Below, one piece after another: positions 1-8,223 of a stretch of 64,000 bases of DNA. The stretch is from an uncultured Pseudomonadales bacterium (GTDB taxonomy: Bacteria; Pseudomonadota; Gammaproteobacteria; Pseudomonadales; Cellvibrionaceae): contig CANKXO010000001.1 of NCBI GenBank assembly GCA_947487765.1, positions 1,488,001 to 1,552,000 of the forward strand, in the 5' to 3' direction. Position 1 is the first letter of the stretch. Each line of letters opens with the position of its first letter. A model generated the notes under the pieces. That model was given only the letters and a program-made list of their open reading frames with translations, had not been told where the DNA came from and searched no databases. Both the position numbers and the translations under genes were made by a program.

Positions 1-648
1 CACTAGAATTTTTTCAAGTTCAAAAAGGTCAGCGATTTGACCGCGAGACGCAATACCAGAATCACCTGAGTTTCCATGCACAGCTTTAACAACCATAGGA
101 TGACGACTCAATTTAGAATATGCTTTTCTACCGATAGTAAGAACGTTCGCACGCATAATCATAGAATCTAGAACTTCGCTGATTTCTTCAACCGGATCTG
201 AATTTTCGAAGTCACTCCATTGAGCCTGACCCGTTAGCGCCCTAACACTGGCAGAAGGATAGCTATTTGAATCGAACACTATGCTAGCTACTCGCAACTC
301 ACGACCCAAAAGAATTTTATCCGTTAAGTATTCTGTAGAAGAAGACAGCGGATCATAATATTCAGTCTGTTGATCTAAATCAGAATTAGGAATTGGATCA
401 TCCAAACCATGATCCTCTGTGCTCTCTGTTTCTTCACTAGAACTGAAGCTAACCTCATTGGGCTTTGATCGTCGACCGACTTTGGTGTCTGGAACAGTAA
501 AACTTTCTTCAATTTTGTGCACAGCGTATCGAAATGATTCTTTACCCACCGGAACTCTTGGAAAAACATCATCAGCGATTAACCGTTTATTTTTGTATGC
601 AATGGCGATAGCCGTTTGAAACGGATCTATTGGAAATGGAGTTGGCAT
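1..648 (-). CDS. Major capsid protein, partial (C-terminus beyond window)
   Basis: An open frame of 216 codons from ATG at 648 runs without a stop to base 1. The protein begins MPTPFPIDPFQTAIAIAY and later reads MIMRANVLTIGRKAYSKLS, which resembles major capsid proteins found after S49-protease and decoration genes in lambda-like head operons. It would form the icosahedral shell. It follows the decoration gene after 68 bases on the same strand. The assignment rests on sequence style and on its place in the order protease, decoration, capsid. The C-terminal part is cut by the window edge. Confidence 0.75.
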   Translation of the reverse strand, partial: MPTPFPIDPFQTAIAIAYKNKRLIADDVFPRVPVGKESFRYAVHKIEESFTVPDTKVGRRSKPNEVSFSSSEETESTEDHGLDDPIPNSDLDQQTEYYDPLSSSTEYLTDKILLGRELRVASIVFDSNSYPSASVRALTGQAQWSDFENSDPVEEISEVLDSMIMRANVLTIGRKAYSKLSRHPMVVKAVHGNSGDSGIASRGQIADLFELEKILV

Positions 649-716
649 GATAATTACCTTTAATATTTAAATAAATTTATGGTTTAAAAACGAAATTAAC
701 TAATCAGTTATACTGA

Positions 717-1073
717 CTAACGTATTGATGGCGAGATCAAATAACGAATGACATCGCCCGAAACACCTGATTCCTCAGCCCAACCAACAATAGGAGCATC
801 TTCTACCGCCGTAGCAACAGCAGAACCACTAGATCCAGCCACCAAACTATCACCACGAGCAACCGTACCACCCAGAACAACTTCACCAATGCCCATTCGC
901 TCAACATCAACACGCTCACCCGTCGACGCACCCAGATCAGTACTATTGCCGATGGCTACATCACCCGCGCCCGCCAAAACAACATGACCATCACTAGAAC
1001 CCCATGCCACTAACCGTGACGAACCAATATCGGACGCAGCGACATAGTTTTTAATTAAAATTGGATTACCCAT
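717..1073 (-). CDS. Head decoration / capsid cement protein (lambda D or DUF2190-like)
   Basis: A 118-residue protein rich in Gly, Ala, Ser and Val, with repeating short beta-like segments (GEVVLGGTVARGDSLVA, then APIVGWAEESG) and no Cys. This is typical of small capsid cement proteins that bind the expanded capsid and stabilise it. ATG at 1073 follows a GGGG ribosome-binding site by eight bases. It lies between the protease/scaffold gene and the major capsid gene, where lambda carries gene D. Assignment to DUF2190 rather than true gpD is a judgement by eye. Confidence 0.75.
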   Translation of the reverse strand: MGNPILIKNYVAASDIGSSRLVAWGSSDGHVVLAGAGDVAIGNSTDLGASTGERVDVERMGIGEVVLGGTVARGDSLVAGSSGSAVATAVEDAPIVGWAEESGVSGDVIRYLISPSIR

Positions 1074-1123
1074 TTTTTTTACCCCAATTGTTTTTAAATA
1101 ATAATGTAAAGCCAGGTCGTTTC

Positions 1124-1603
1124 TTACTGCCCAACCTCAACTTTTTTAACCGCATCCTTTGCACTCAGCGTTCGCCCCTCTAACTCAGCCTTAGCAATTA
1201 AAGCCTGAGCCTTTTCAGCGATATCATGAGCATCACCCTTACCAGATGGAGAGCCTGCATCTTCACCAGATTCGCTTGCCGACACATCAGCATCCAAAGC
1301 CTCTGGCGCATCATTTTCAAATTCAGCTTGCGCTTCTTGTTGGCTTTCTTTTTGCTTAGCCAAGACTTTAATTGCCGCATCACCAGCAGTAGACTTACCA
1401 TCGAACGCCATTTCATTAATCAAGTCGTGGCAACCCGCAGCTGACTGAGACAAAACACCCTGTATTCGATCTCTCTCTGCAGCCGCAGCACTCTCTTCAA
1501 TCTCAGAAACGATTGATGGATGCTCTTTTTTCAGCGACTCAACTGAAACCTCTTCAACTGAAGATGAATCCGATGCTTGACCTGTGTTTTCTTCTGTTTT
1601 CAC
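1124..1603 (-). CDS. Nested in-frame scaffold protein (Nu3-like) from an internal GTG
   Basis: Inside the protease gene an in-frame GTG at 1603 is preceded by GAGGG (1611-1615) with seven bases between, an excellent ribosome-binding site. Starting there gives a 159-residue acidic product beginning MKTEENTGQASDSS that contains only the scaffold part of the protein. In lambda the scaffold Nu3 is made in the same way from within gene C. The start and its SD site are seen directly; that both products are made is inference from the lambda precedent. Confidence 0.65.
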   Translation of the reverse strand: MKTEENTGQASDSSSVEEVSVESLKKEHPSIVSEIEESAAAAERDRIQGVLSQSAAGCHDLINEMAFDGKSTAGDAAIKVLAKQKESQQEAQAEFENDAPEALDADVSASESGEDAGSPSGKGDAHDIAEKAQALIAKAELEGRTLSAKDAVKKVEVGQ

Positions 1604-2461
1604 TCTGATACCCTCACTTTTAAAAATTTGACTACTCGTCATAAAATCTATTAATTCATCTCTTGACTTAATACCATCAACAAGACCCGCATCAACCGAT
1701 TGCTGACCAATAAATTGACGACCCTCAGCCATATTCTCTAAAACAACCTCTTCAGAAACGGATCTATTTCGAGCCACCGTATTCACAAAAACGCTATATA
1801 AATGATCGACACGAGATTGAATGTCAGCGCGCCCATCAGGGCTTAACGGCTCATAATTTGATGCAATTCTTTTGTATTTACCGGCACAAATCTCTGTAGT
1901 TTTTACACCCATGCTTTGCTCACGCTGCGACACCTCTCTATGAGTTGCAACAACACCGATACTACCTATAGTGGCAGTGGATGAAGAAGCGTAGACCTCA
2001 GCCGCTGAAGACCCCAGCCAGTAAGCCGCTGACGCCATGAGACCATTACCCAATGCCACAATTTTCTTTTGGCCACGCCCTTGATAAATAATATTCGCTA
2101 ACTCTGGCAAGCCATCAACTGAGCCTCCGGGACTATCGACATCAAGTAAAATCGATTTAACCTGAGAATCCTGCAGGGCTTTTTTAATATCTCTACCTAT
2201 AAGTTCTGTCGACACACCACCAGAAATAGCGGAAAACATATTGGCTCTCTTTGCCACCACTCCATTCATTGGAATAACAGCAACGCCATCAATAACTTCA
2301 TAGTTTTTGTGATCGTTATCAACTGGTCTACCTAAACGAGCACTAAGCTCATCAGCACTTAAGCTAGCCCCTTGCAATTTCGACTGATAAATTGAATCAA
2401 TCGCTTCCAACATAGACGGAGTAATCGCCCAAGGCGAATTTATCAAGTCGATAACTGACAT
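1124..2461 (-). CDS. S49 (SppA/ClpP-like) head maturation protease with C-terminal scaffold region
   Basis: This is a lambda gpC-type protein of 445 residues. The N-terminal 270 residues are an S49 serine peptidase. The nucleophile Ser is in the segment NGLMASAAYW (Ser144), and the catalytic Lys is probably one of the two in AGKYK (Lys195 or Lys197). The C-terminal 155 residues are acidic, Ala/Glu/Ser-rich and probably helical, like the Nu3 scaffold. The protease would remove scaffold and trim the portal during procapsid maturation. ATG at 2461 is preferred because GGAG lies six bases before it; an in-frame TTG twelve bases upstream has no such site. A terminator-like hairpin sits just upstream. 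Confidence 0.9.
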   Translation of the reverse strand: MSVIDLINSPWAITPSMLEAIDSIYQSKLQGASLSADELSARLGRPVDNDHKNYEVIDGVAVIPMNGVVAKRANMFSAISGGVSTELIGRDIKKALQDSQVKSILLDVDSPGGSVDGLPELANIIYQGRGQKKIVALGNGLMASAAYWLGSSAAEVYASSSTATIGSIGVVATHREVSQREQSMGVKTTEICAGKYKRIASNYEPLSPDGRADIQSRVDHLYSVFVNTVARNRSVSEEVVLENMAEGRQFIGQQSVDAGLVDGIKSRDELIDFMTSSQIFKSEGIRVKTEENTGQASDSSSVEEVSVESLKKEHPSIVSEIEESAAAAERDRIQGVLSQSAAGCHDLINEMAFDGKSTAGDAAIKVLAKQKESQQEAQAEFENDAPEALDADVSASESGEDAGSPSGKGDAHDIAEKAQALIAKAELEGRTLSAKDAVKKVEVGQ

Positions 2462-2471
2462 TCTTTTCTCC

Positions 2472-2499
2472 AAAAAAAAGGCCGCATTCAGCGACCTTT
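2472..2499 (-). terminator. Intrinsic terminator inside the head operon
   Basis: On the minus strand a nine-pair stem (arms 2491-2499 and 2477-2485, five-base loop) is followed by eight T. One pair is G-U in minus-strand RNA but C-A on the plus strand, so it is built to fold as minus-strand RNA. It lies between the portal and protease genes, and its T-run ends at the protease GGAG site. A working terminator here requires antitermination or partial read-through for capsid expression. Confidence 0.7.
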
Positions 2500-2515
2500 A
2501 CTTATTTAAATTTTT

Positions 2516-4060
2516 TTATTGAGGATTGTCTGGATCAAACGGCTCAACAACATGAACAGGCTCTTCATCAGAAATGCCTGTAATTTCAATTTCTTTGTTT
2601 CTTTGCTGAACCGTCTGCTCCCAATCACCACCGTCATAGGCTGACTTTTCTTCAGCCAATGATGTTAGCTTAATGTCAAGCCTCTTCTCTACGGCATTAG
2701 CCTCTTTCAAGGGATCTATAGAACCGGGCCCATCACCATGCCAGAGCGCACCGCAATATGCTTTACGCACCATAGGATCCAAGAAAAAACCGGGCGCATC
2801 TATTCGACCTAACGCAATAGCCTCAGCAAGCCAAACCTCATATACCGGTTGACAAAAATTATTGGCAAGCCACTTCCTACGCTTTTTAAAAAATTTCCAC
2901 GCATCTAGAAGCGCTGCTCTTGAAGCGCTGTAAGACGATAGAAAATTTTTAACCAAAACCTCATAAGGAAGCTCTAAAGCAACACCGACCTGCTTCAAGA
3001 TAGCAGTAACAAAAGGATCAAATTCTTTATTCGGCCTACCGGGATCAATCGATTCAAATTCGTCCCCGATAACTCCCTCTACTATGGTTCCGTTTCCTAA
3101 CTCGTATTGCCTCGATGCACCATTATCAATATGATCAGGACCAAGCATACTGCCCGAACCCTGCTCCGTTTTCACAATGACCGTAAAGAGACCGGACACA
3201 ACTGCTGCAACTAGTTCTGCTTCGGTATATCGGCCTATTTGTTTTAATGGCTCTATGACGGCCGATAAGTAAGGAACACCTCTAATTTGGCCGACTCTAC
3301 GCTTATCAAATAAATGAATGACATTTTTACGACCAGATTTTTTTCCATAAAAGTCATATTCTTGCCATTTTTTACTGTTTCGCGAATATCCGCCGGGATG
3401 AGATTTAAGCACATGCAACTTAATCGGAGCACCCGAATCATCTACAGTTATGCCACCTGCACGCTTATCCGTATCTGGCAAATTATCTTTATTACAAACC
3501 CTATCCCCTTCAATCAGTTGAATCCTAGTCTTGTAGGGAAAGCCTGAAACAGCCTTCATGGGGGTCAAAGAAAAACAATCGCCATTTTCCAAAGCAGATC
3601 TAAACACCAAATCCTGTAAGCCCGAAAAATCTTGGGAACGTGTAATATCACAATTCGCACTTTCGGAATAAAGCTTGAATTCACGCTCTGTGTTTTTATG
3701 CCATTCTCTCGCTTGTTCTGGCGTTAACCCTAAAAATTCATGATCAATAGAACATTGCAACGTTAAACCAGTACCCACAACATTAGTGGTCACCGTATTT
3801 ATCGCGCCACCGGCGATCGGTTGATTCCGAACAAGGTCCCTACAACGCGATCGCAATGTTGGCAAATCAGGCAATAAATCAGCATTCGCATCATTGCTTG
3901 ACGGAAACCAATTTTTAAATGAAGCGCCTTTTCGACCTGCACCCGTATAGTTACCTGAAATTGCATCCATAGCTCTCGCCTGAGAACGCTGTAAACCCTT
4001 AACCGGATCAACATAATTGATCAGCTTGTCTAAGAAGGTTTTTTTTGGGGAGACAATCAT
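2516..4060 (-). CDS. Portal protein, lambda gpB family
   Basis: A 514-residue protein with the features of the lambda-type portal: an early Arg-rich segment (LRSRCRDLVRNQPIAGGAINT) and a long central part with VPYLSAVIEPLKQIGRYTEAELVAAVVSG, a signature of this family. It forms the dodecameric ring at one capsid vertex through which DNA is packaged and to which the connector and tail attach. ATG at 4060 overlaps the stop of the adaptor gene by four bases (ATGA), indicating coupled translation. The downstream gene is the protease/scaffold. Confidence 0.93.
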   Translation of the reverse strand: MIVSPKKTFLDKLINYVDPVKGLQRSQARAMDAISGNYTGAGRKGASFKNWFPSSNDANADLLPDLPTLRSRCRDLVRNQPIAGGAINTVTTNVVGTGLTLQCSIDHEFLGLTPEQAREWHKNTEREFKLYSESANCDITRSQDFSGLQDLVFRSALENGDCFSLTPMKAVSGFPYKTRIQLIEGDRVCNKDNLPDTDKRAGGITVDDSGAPIKLHVLKSHPGGYSRNSKKWQEYDFYGKKSGRKNVIHLFDKRRVGQIRGVPYLSAVIEPLKQIGRYTEAELVAAVVSGLFTVIVKTEQGSGSMLGPDHIDNGASRQYELGNGTIVEGVIGDEFESIDPGRPNKEFDPFVTAILKQVGVALELPYEVLVKNFLSSYSASRAALLDAWKFFKKRRKWLANNFCQPVYEVWLAEAIALGRIDAPGFFLDPMVRKAYCGALWHGDGPGSIDPLKEANAVEKRLDIKLTSLAEEKSAYDGGDWEQTVQQRNKEIEITGISDEEPVHVVEPFDPDNPQ

Positions 4061-4275
4061 GGCAAATTAACCTGAGAAACACGGCGACCAGAATTTCCTG
4101 ACAACAACTTAACCTTTCCTTCCCAATAATTAATTTTATCGGTAATTTCTTTAGCATCGGCGCGCGTTAACTGTCTTGTACCAACTGTGTACGACTGACT
4201 CTTCGCCACAGCGATATCGGCATCAATCCAATTACTTAACTGCTGCTCTGCTTGAGCTAATGTAATACCCGGCAT
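4057..4275 (-). CDS. gpW / DUF6148-like head-tail joining protein
   Basis: A 72-residue protein beginning MPGITLAQAEQQLSNWIDAD, with the conserved TRADAKEITDKINYWEGKV helix. This matches the small adaptor family found between large terminase and portal in lambda-like phages. Such proteins act as head-completion connectors after DNA packaging. The start overlaps the terminase stop (TAATG) and the stop overlaps the portal start (ATGA), so it is translationally coupled on both sides. Confidence 0.88.
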   Translation of the reverse strand: MPGITLAQAEQQLSNWIDADIAVAKSQSYTVGTRQLTRADAKEITDKINYWEGKVKLLSGNSGRRVSQVNLP

Positions 4276-6308
4276 TAAATTTCTACCCCTTTACTAATCA
4301 CATTAGTTTTTGGATTAGCATTATTTTTTTGACTAGTTTCTGACTGACTAAATAAATCAACTTGCATTAATCGTTTTTCTAAATCATCCCAATCTTTCGG
4401 GCTACGCGCATGCAGCTTTAAAGATCTAGCAGCATGTAGTGCATAACGCTCACAATCAAATGCTTCGTTTCTAACACCAGATCGACACTGATAAACCAAC
4501 TTACCGCGAATACTTCTATGTGGCGCTTTCACTTCACTGGTTATTTGATCGTAGTAATCTTGCCTAACCGACTTATACCAGTGCATCACTGCAGGGCCTT
4601 TGCCGGTTAACTTTAATCGAGATGTAAAAACATCTTTACTCTTTAACGTTCCAACAATGTAAGGCTTAACTCCATATTTTGAAGCCTTCAAATTATCTCT
4701 ACTGGAATCAACAGACTTTCTTGGCGGCGAGAATATTTCACTATCCTGCTTTGTATCGCTAGAACCTTTACCGGCCATTATTCGGTATTTTTTATTTTTC
4801 TTGACCCAGCTATAAGCAGCATCAGAAGTTGTTCCATCTGATGTATCAATAGTTCCGGCAGAAAATCCGATCTTATAACCCTTCTCATGATGATAGACAC
4901 GAAAAAGTAATGAGCTTAACTCATCCCAAACCGGATCAGTTGTTAGTTTGGTATCACCAAATATTTCACCCCAAAAAACTAACCAACTTTCTTCATCACG
5001 ACCCCATGCTCTGACAATAATTGCCAAACGGTCATGTTGAACATCCACCCCCGCAGTAATAACCAGACCACCGTCGGGAATTGTCCACTCATCATAATCC
5101 TCAGCACGCTCTTCAAGCGACTTTGTATCAGGCGCATCAGTTTTATAAGCATAGGTTTTTGCTAACTTAGAATTCTGAAATACGATTCTTGCACTTTCTT
5201 CGCCGATTGAGGCTTCTTTTTCAGCTTCCAAATAATCTTCAACGACATCTGAAAGACTGGTTCCCTTTAGACAAACATATAATTCGCTTAAATCTTTGAA
5301 CGACTGGTTTTTAATCCCAGTGTCAACTGTAGCAACCCAACCAGCCCAATTATCGCCACCATCTCTAGCTTTTTTACATGTATCGTAAACATTTTTTTTA
5401 CGTCGCCAATCATCCCAAACAGACCCACATAACGGGCAACAATAGACCGCTGTCTCAGGAAGATGTACACCAAATACCGGGTGTTCATTATGAGAATCCG
5501 ATTGCATCCAGCTCACATTTTCCCAATCAAGAACATGAGATTCTTCACAATCGTGGCAGGTTATAGGCAATACTCTCTGCGAACCAAGACTCACATAATG
5601 TTCAACAATTGAAAGCCCTTCAACAGAAGGCGTACCACCAATAATGAACTTTTTCTCTAACCAGCGCTTTAATCTTTCTCTCGCAAGCCTTATCGAATCG
5701 CCCTGATCACCTACGCTTTTATTCGTATCATCTGGCTCTTCGACTACAACAATAGGAGACGGCGTAGATTTAACATTAGAAACTGAATTAGAACCAAACC
5801 CTCTAAAATATCCACCCGGGTATTTTTTCTCGTTGGCTCTATTTCCACTCTTTCGACTAGAACTAAAATCAATAACGCTTGCTACTTCAGGACAAACTTC
5901 ACCGATCGGGTTAAATTTATCTTCAAAAAATTTTACAACCTGCTCACTTTTCGCAAACAAACCTAAAATTCTTGACGGTGCCGTTGTAATAACCTTAAAC
6001 AACCATCCGCATAACAAAAGCGTCCAACCAATTTGTGCAGCTTTCTGCACAACAACCATTTCCACTTCAGGGTTATCGAATGCATGGGCTATACCCCAAA
6101 AATAAGGAACCACATCAGAATCATATAAACCATCTTTATCCGATTCTTCTTTTGGCAAATATAAATTGGACTCCATCCAATCTAAAGTACTTAAGTTTTC
6201 TTTTGGCAGCCAATTATTACTAACTTCCTCGACCAGATTAGCCAGATTTATATCTGTAGTCTGCAACAGCTCGCAAGGCAGAGGCGGCAAGTTTGCTTTT
6301 ATATTCAT
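4275..6308 (-). CDS. Terminase large subunit, lambda gpA family
   Basis: The packaging motor ATPase and nuclease, 677 residues. About residues 80-200 carry the ATPase: VVVQKAAQIGWTLLL replaces a classic Walker A as in gpA, and PIVVVEEPDD is Walker B. A Cys/His cluster at about 251-254 and 290-294 (CHDC, CCPLC) looks like a zinc-binding insert. The nuclease domain begins near TAGVDVQHDRLAIIVRAWG (about 418), with the first acidic residue. Two adjacent ATG codons (6311, 6308) are possible starts. Neither has a strong ribosome-binding site, and both lie inside the end of the small-terminase gene, suggesting coupled translation. Confidence 0.93.
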   Translation of the reverse strand: MNIKANLPPLPCELLQTTDINLANLVEEVSNNWLPKENLSTLDWMESNLYLPKEESDKDGLYDSDVVPYFWGIAHAFDNPEVEMVVVQKAAQIGWTLLLCGWLFKVITTAPSRILGLFAKSEQVVKFFEDKFNPIGEVCPEVASVIDFSSSRKSGNRANEKKYPGGYFRGFGSNSVSNVKSTPSPIVVVEEPDDTNKSVGDQGDSIRLARERLKRWLEKKFIIGGTPSVEGLSIVEHYVSLGSQRVLPITCHDCEESHVLDWENVSWMQSDSHNEHPVFGVHLPETAVYCCPLCGSVWDDWRRKKNVYDTCKKARDGGDNWAGWVATVDTGIKNQSFKDLSELYVCLKGTSLSDVVEDYLEAEKEASIGEESARIVFQNSKLAKTYAYKTDAPDTKSLEERAEDYDEWTIPDGGLVITAGVDVQHDRLAIIVRAWGRDEESWLVFWGEIFGDTKLTTDPVWDELSSLLFRVYHHEKGYKIGFSAGTIDTSDGTTSDAAYSWVKKNKKYRIMAGKGSSDTKQDSEIFSPPRKSVDSSRDNLKASKYGVKPYIVGTLKSKDVFTSRLKLTGKGPAVMHWYKSVRQDYYDQITSEVKAPHRSIRGKLVYQCRSGVRNEAFDCERYALHAARSLKLHARSPKDWDDLEKRLMQVDLFSQSETSQKNNANPKTNVISKGVEI

Positions 6309-6690
6309 CATCTACAACAATCGAATGCTCACTTTCGACATAATCCACTAAGTTATTTATTGCATTGTTAAATTCTGTCTTAGCTCTATTAATCCAATCG
6401 GTCATACATAACTTTACTTGCTCAGCGTCAAGCAACAAACCATCTTCTTTAGCCAATTCACGCTCTAATTTATAAGCCATAGCTGACGCTTTTCGTGTTT
6501 CAGCTATTGTTTTTTCTTCATTAATATTGCTGGCAACACGGCCAGAGGCTGCATCCCTCAAACTACGAATGTACGCTACGAGAATCTCATCAAACGAATT
6601 TTCTTTATGATTCAAACCAAGCTTGGACAGCACATCTCGAAGGTTTCTGTCGCTCATATCAAGCTTTGATGCTATTTCGTCTTGAGTCAT
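6238..6690 (-). CDS. Terminase small subunit-like DNA-binding protein
   Basis: The protein begins with a winged-helix-like segment (MTQDEIASKLDMSDRNLRD) and continues with charged helices, as in Nu1-type small terminases that recognise the packaging site. It lies directly before the large terminase and overlaps it by about 70 bases. The start is uncertain. ATG at 6690 is used here; in-frame TTG codons at 6702 and 6732 would add 4 or 14 residues, and a strong GGAGGGG stretch lies just inside the longest version. Confidence 0.72.
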   Translation of the reverse strand: MTQDEIASKLDMSDRNLRDVLSKLGLNHKENSFDEILVAYIRSLRDAASGRVASNINEEKTIAETRKASAMAYKLERELAKEDGLLLDAEQVKLCMTDWINRAKTEFNNAINNLVDYVESEHSIVVDDEYKSKLAASALRAVADYRYKSG

Positions 6691-6780
6691 ATCACTAACC
6701 AATGCATTAGATAAAAACGGAACCCCCTCCAAAAAACACTACAGCTGTTAAAAAAGCGCGCAGCACTGCCCCGTGTCTCT

Positions 6781-6975
6781 CTAACTTCCAGAAGGACCCG
6801 TGATAGCTTTCGTCGCATGCTCACCGACATTACCAATAGCGTACAACCCAAACACCCATTTAATTACGTCGACCCACAATTCAGGATTAATCTTTGCAAA
6901 CCACAAGAACAAAGTTGCGGTCAAATAAATCACAATAGAAAATAATAACTTTCTGCTTTTAAAACCCTGACTCAT
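6781..6975 (-). CDS. Small membrane protein, possible holin or antiholin
   Basis: A 64-residue protein with two hydrophobic segments (about LLFSIVIYLTATLFLWFA and VIKWVFGLYAIGNVG) after a basic N-terminus. ATG at 6975 is preceded by GAGG eight bases upstream; an in-frame GTG nine bases earlier is less well placed. It overlaps the end of the previous small membrane gene by 17 bases and closes the lysis cassette before the terminase genes. Position and shape fit a holin or antiholin, but no family was recognised. Confidence 0.6.
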   Translation of the reverse strand: MSQGFKSRKLLFSIVIYLTATLFLWFAKINPELWVDVIKWVFGLYAIGNVGEHATKAITGPSGS

Positions 6976-7174
6976 CACTCTCACCTCGCGACCACAGCTT
7001 TCGACGCTCTAAATTTAAATGCTGATGCTTTACCCAAGCGCCATGCACAGTCACTAAAATACCTATCGCAATACCAAAAAAACTCAATACATCAAGCGGC
7101 GTTGCCTCTGACCACCAGTTAACAAAACCACTAAATGAAATCGTATACCACGGCCAAACACTTTCTCGCGTCAA
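6959..7174 (-). CDS. Putative holin
   Basis: A 71-residue protein with one clear membrane segment (LDVLSFFGIAIGILVTVHGAW) and a charged C-terminus (LERRKLWSRGESDE), the usual shape of a small class of phage holins that open the inner membrane for the endolysin. TTG at 7174 is supported by GGAG eight bases upstream, inside the end of the Rz1 gene; no ATG is available. It lies between the spanin pair and another small membrane protein. The two could be a holin/antiholin pair. Confidence 0.65.
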   Translation of the reverse strand: MTRESVWPWYTISFSGFVNWWSEATPLDVLSFFGIAIGILVTVHGAWVKHQHLNLERRKLWSRGESDESGF

Positions 7175-7176
7175 CG

Positions 7177-7422
7177 CTACTTCTCCAAAACGTTAATGTA
7201 ATCAATTAATACAGACTTACTATTACGACACTCACGATACAAATCAATAAACTCTTTTAACCACAGTACATAAGGCTCATAAGGGCTATCAGGAGCAGGA
7301 CACTCAACTAAATGATTACGCTCAATCTTCGGAATAGAAACTGGCGTCGATATAGCGCGCGTTGAGCTGCATGCCTGCATCATCAATAGCGCAACCAAGA
7401 ACAGGCTTATTCTCAACAACAT
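7177..7422 (-). CDS. Rz1-like outer-membrane spanin lipoprotein
   Basis: The signal peptide ends in a lipobox LMMQAC, so Cys18 should be lipidated and the protein anchored in the outer membrane. The mature part is Pro-rich near its start (STPVSIPKIER, PAPDSPYEPY), as is usual for o-spanins. ATG at 7422 has GAGGTG seven bases upstream. The gene begins inside the Rz gene in another frame, overlapping it by 101 bases, the classic Rz/Rz1 arrangement. With Rz it fuses inner and outer membranes in the last step of lysis. At 81 residues it is longer than lambda Rz1. Confidence 0.85.
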   Translation of the reverse strand: MLLRISLFLVALLMMQACSSTRAISTPVSIPKIERNHLVECPAPDSPYEPYVLWLKEFIDLYRECRNSKSVLIDYINVLEK

Positions 7423-7672
7423 ACTTAATCACCTCTTTCTCGATTGGCTTTCTTTTTCTTTCGTTAGCCAAAGCCTCTTCAACCTTAAACACACTCATTG
7501 CATGGAGCTCTTCTTCACGCACTCTCAACCGATCACGCGCATCTTGCTCAGCGTCCGCAATCATTTTTTCATACTTAACAGTCGTTTTATTCACGCCCCA
7601 CGAATGAAACCTCCATCCACTTAGAGCAGACGAAGCAAATACAACAATGATATAAACCGCTAACTTGCTCAC
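7322..7672 (-). CDS. Rz-like inner-membrane spanin
   Basis: A 116-residue protein with an N-terminal membrane anchor (LAVYIIVVFASSALSGW) followed by a long charged coiled-coil (KYEKMIADAEQDARDRLRVR, then ALANERKRKPIEKEV). This is the i-spanin layout. GTG at 7672 overlaps the stop of the endolysin gene by four bases (GTGA). The downstream Rz1 gene is embedded in its 3' part. The pair links inner and outer membranes across the periplasm during lysis. Confidence 0.85.
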   Translation of the reverse strand: MSKLAVYIIVVFASSALSGWRFHSWGVNKTTVKYEKMIADAEQDARDRLRVREEELHAMSVFKVEEALANERKRKPIEKEVIKYVVENKPVLGCAIDDAGMQLNARYIDASFYSED

Positions 7673-8082
7673 GCGCCACGCTCAGTAGTTGAGCCGTGAT
7701 AGACAGGCGACCAATGAATATGAAAATGCTCTTGCGGCTTACCTTTGTTTTCTAAAATCACAACAAAGTCAGGGCCTAATAATTTTTTAAGCGCAGCCAA
7801 TGCCTTTGGCTTATCAGCAACATCAAGCGTTTTTGAGCGCCAATCCGTTGCATCACCGCGATAATGAGCACTACGCTTAGCTGTATGTTTAAAATCTTCA
7901 GTGCCCGATGTAATCACAGCCTCAACACCAAAGCCTTCTAAGACTTCAGCAATTCCACGCAACGCAGAACGCATAGGATCACGCAATTTTTTTATACACG
8001 CATTACTCTTCACTCGAAACTCTGCCCCGGAAGGCTCCAACAAGCTTTTAAAAGATATATCACGAACAAAGTTTTCAGGCAT
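7669..8082 (-). CDS. Endolysin, peptidase M15-like
   Basis: A 137-residue protein with the zinc-site pattern of M15 peptidases: SAHYRGDATDW gives His73 and Asp80, and HFHIHW gives the distal His pair near 121-123. Phage enzymes of this type cut peptide cross-links of peptidoglycan. It has no signal peptide, so it needs a holin. It is the first gene of the lysis cassette, directly after two tandem terminators; the T-run of the nearer one abuts the ATG at 8082. It overlaps Rz by four bases. Confidence 0.85.
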   Translation of the reverse strand: MPENFVRDISFKSLLEPSGAEFRVKSNACIKKLRDPMRSALRGIAEVLEGFGVEAVITSGTEDFKHTAKRSAHYRGDATDWRSKTLDVADKPKALAALKKLLGPDFVVILENKGKPQEHFHIHWSPVYHGSTTERGA

Positions 8083-8112
8083 AAAAAAAACGCCTGCTGT
8101 TTCCAGCAGACG
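8083..8112 (-). terminator. Second of two tandem terminators after Q, abutting the endolysin start
   Basis: Minus-strand stem of nine pairs (arms 8104-8112 and 8091-8099) closed by a GAAA tetraloop and followed by eight T. The T-run runs straight into the endolysin ATG. One pair is G-U on the minus strand but C-A on the plus strand. It would block lysis-gene transcription unless RNA polymerase is modified by an antiterminator. Confidence 0.8.
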
Positions 8113-8150
8113 CCCTATGTAGATTTTTATTAAAATTTATCAGCACAAAC

Positions 8151-8180
8151 AAAAAAGCCCCGTAGATCTCTCTACAGGGC
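8151..8180 (-). terminator. First of two tandem terminators after Q (tR'-like)
   Basis: Minus-strand ten-pair stem (arms 8171-8180 and 8157-8166, four-base loop) followed by six T. As in the neighbouring terminator, one pair is G-U only in minus-strand RNA. It lies 43 bases after the Q-like gene, the place of tR' in lambda. A late promoter probably lies just upstream or between the two hairpins, but no convincing -35/-10 pair could be chosen. Confidence 0.8.
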
Positions 8181-8223
8181 TTTCTTAGTCAACTTTTGTA
8201 ACAGTAACAGAATTAGAACATAT

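Noticed and set aside
748-987. Plus-strand frame over the decoration gene
   Set aside because: Pro/Thr/Ser-rich shadow of the minus-strand capsid cement gene; no ribosome-binding site.
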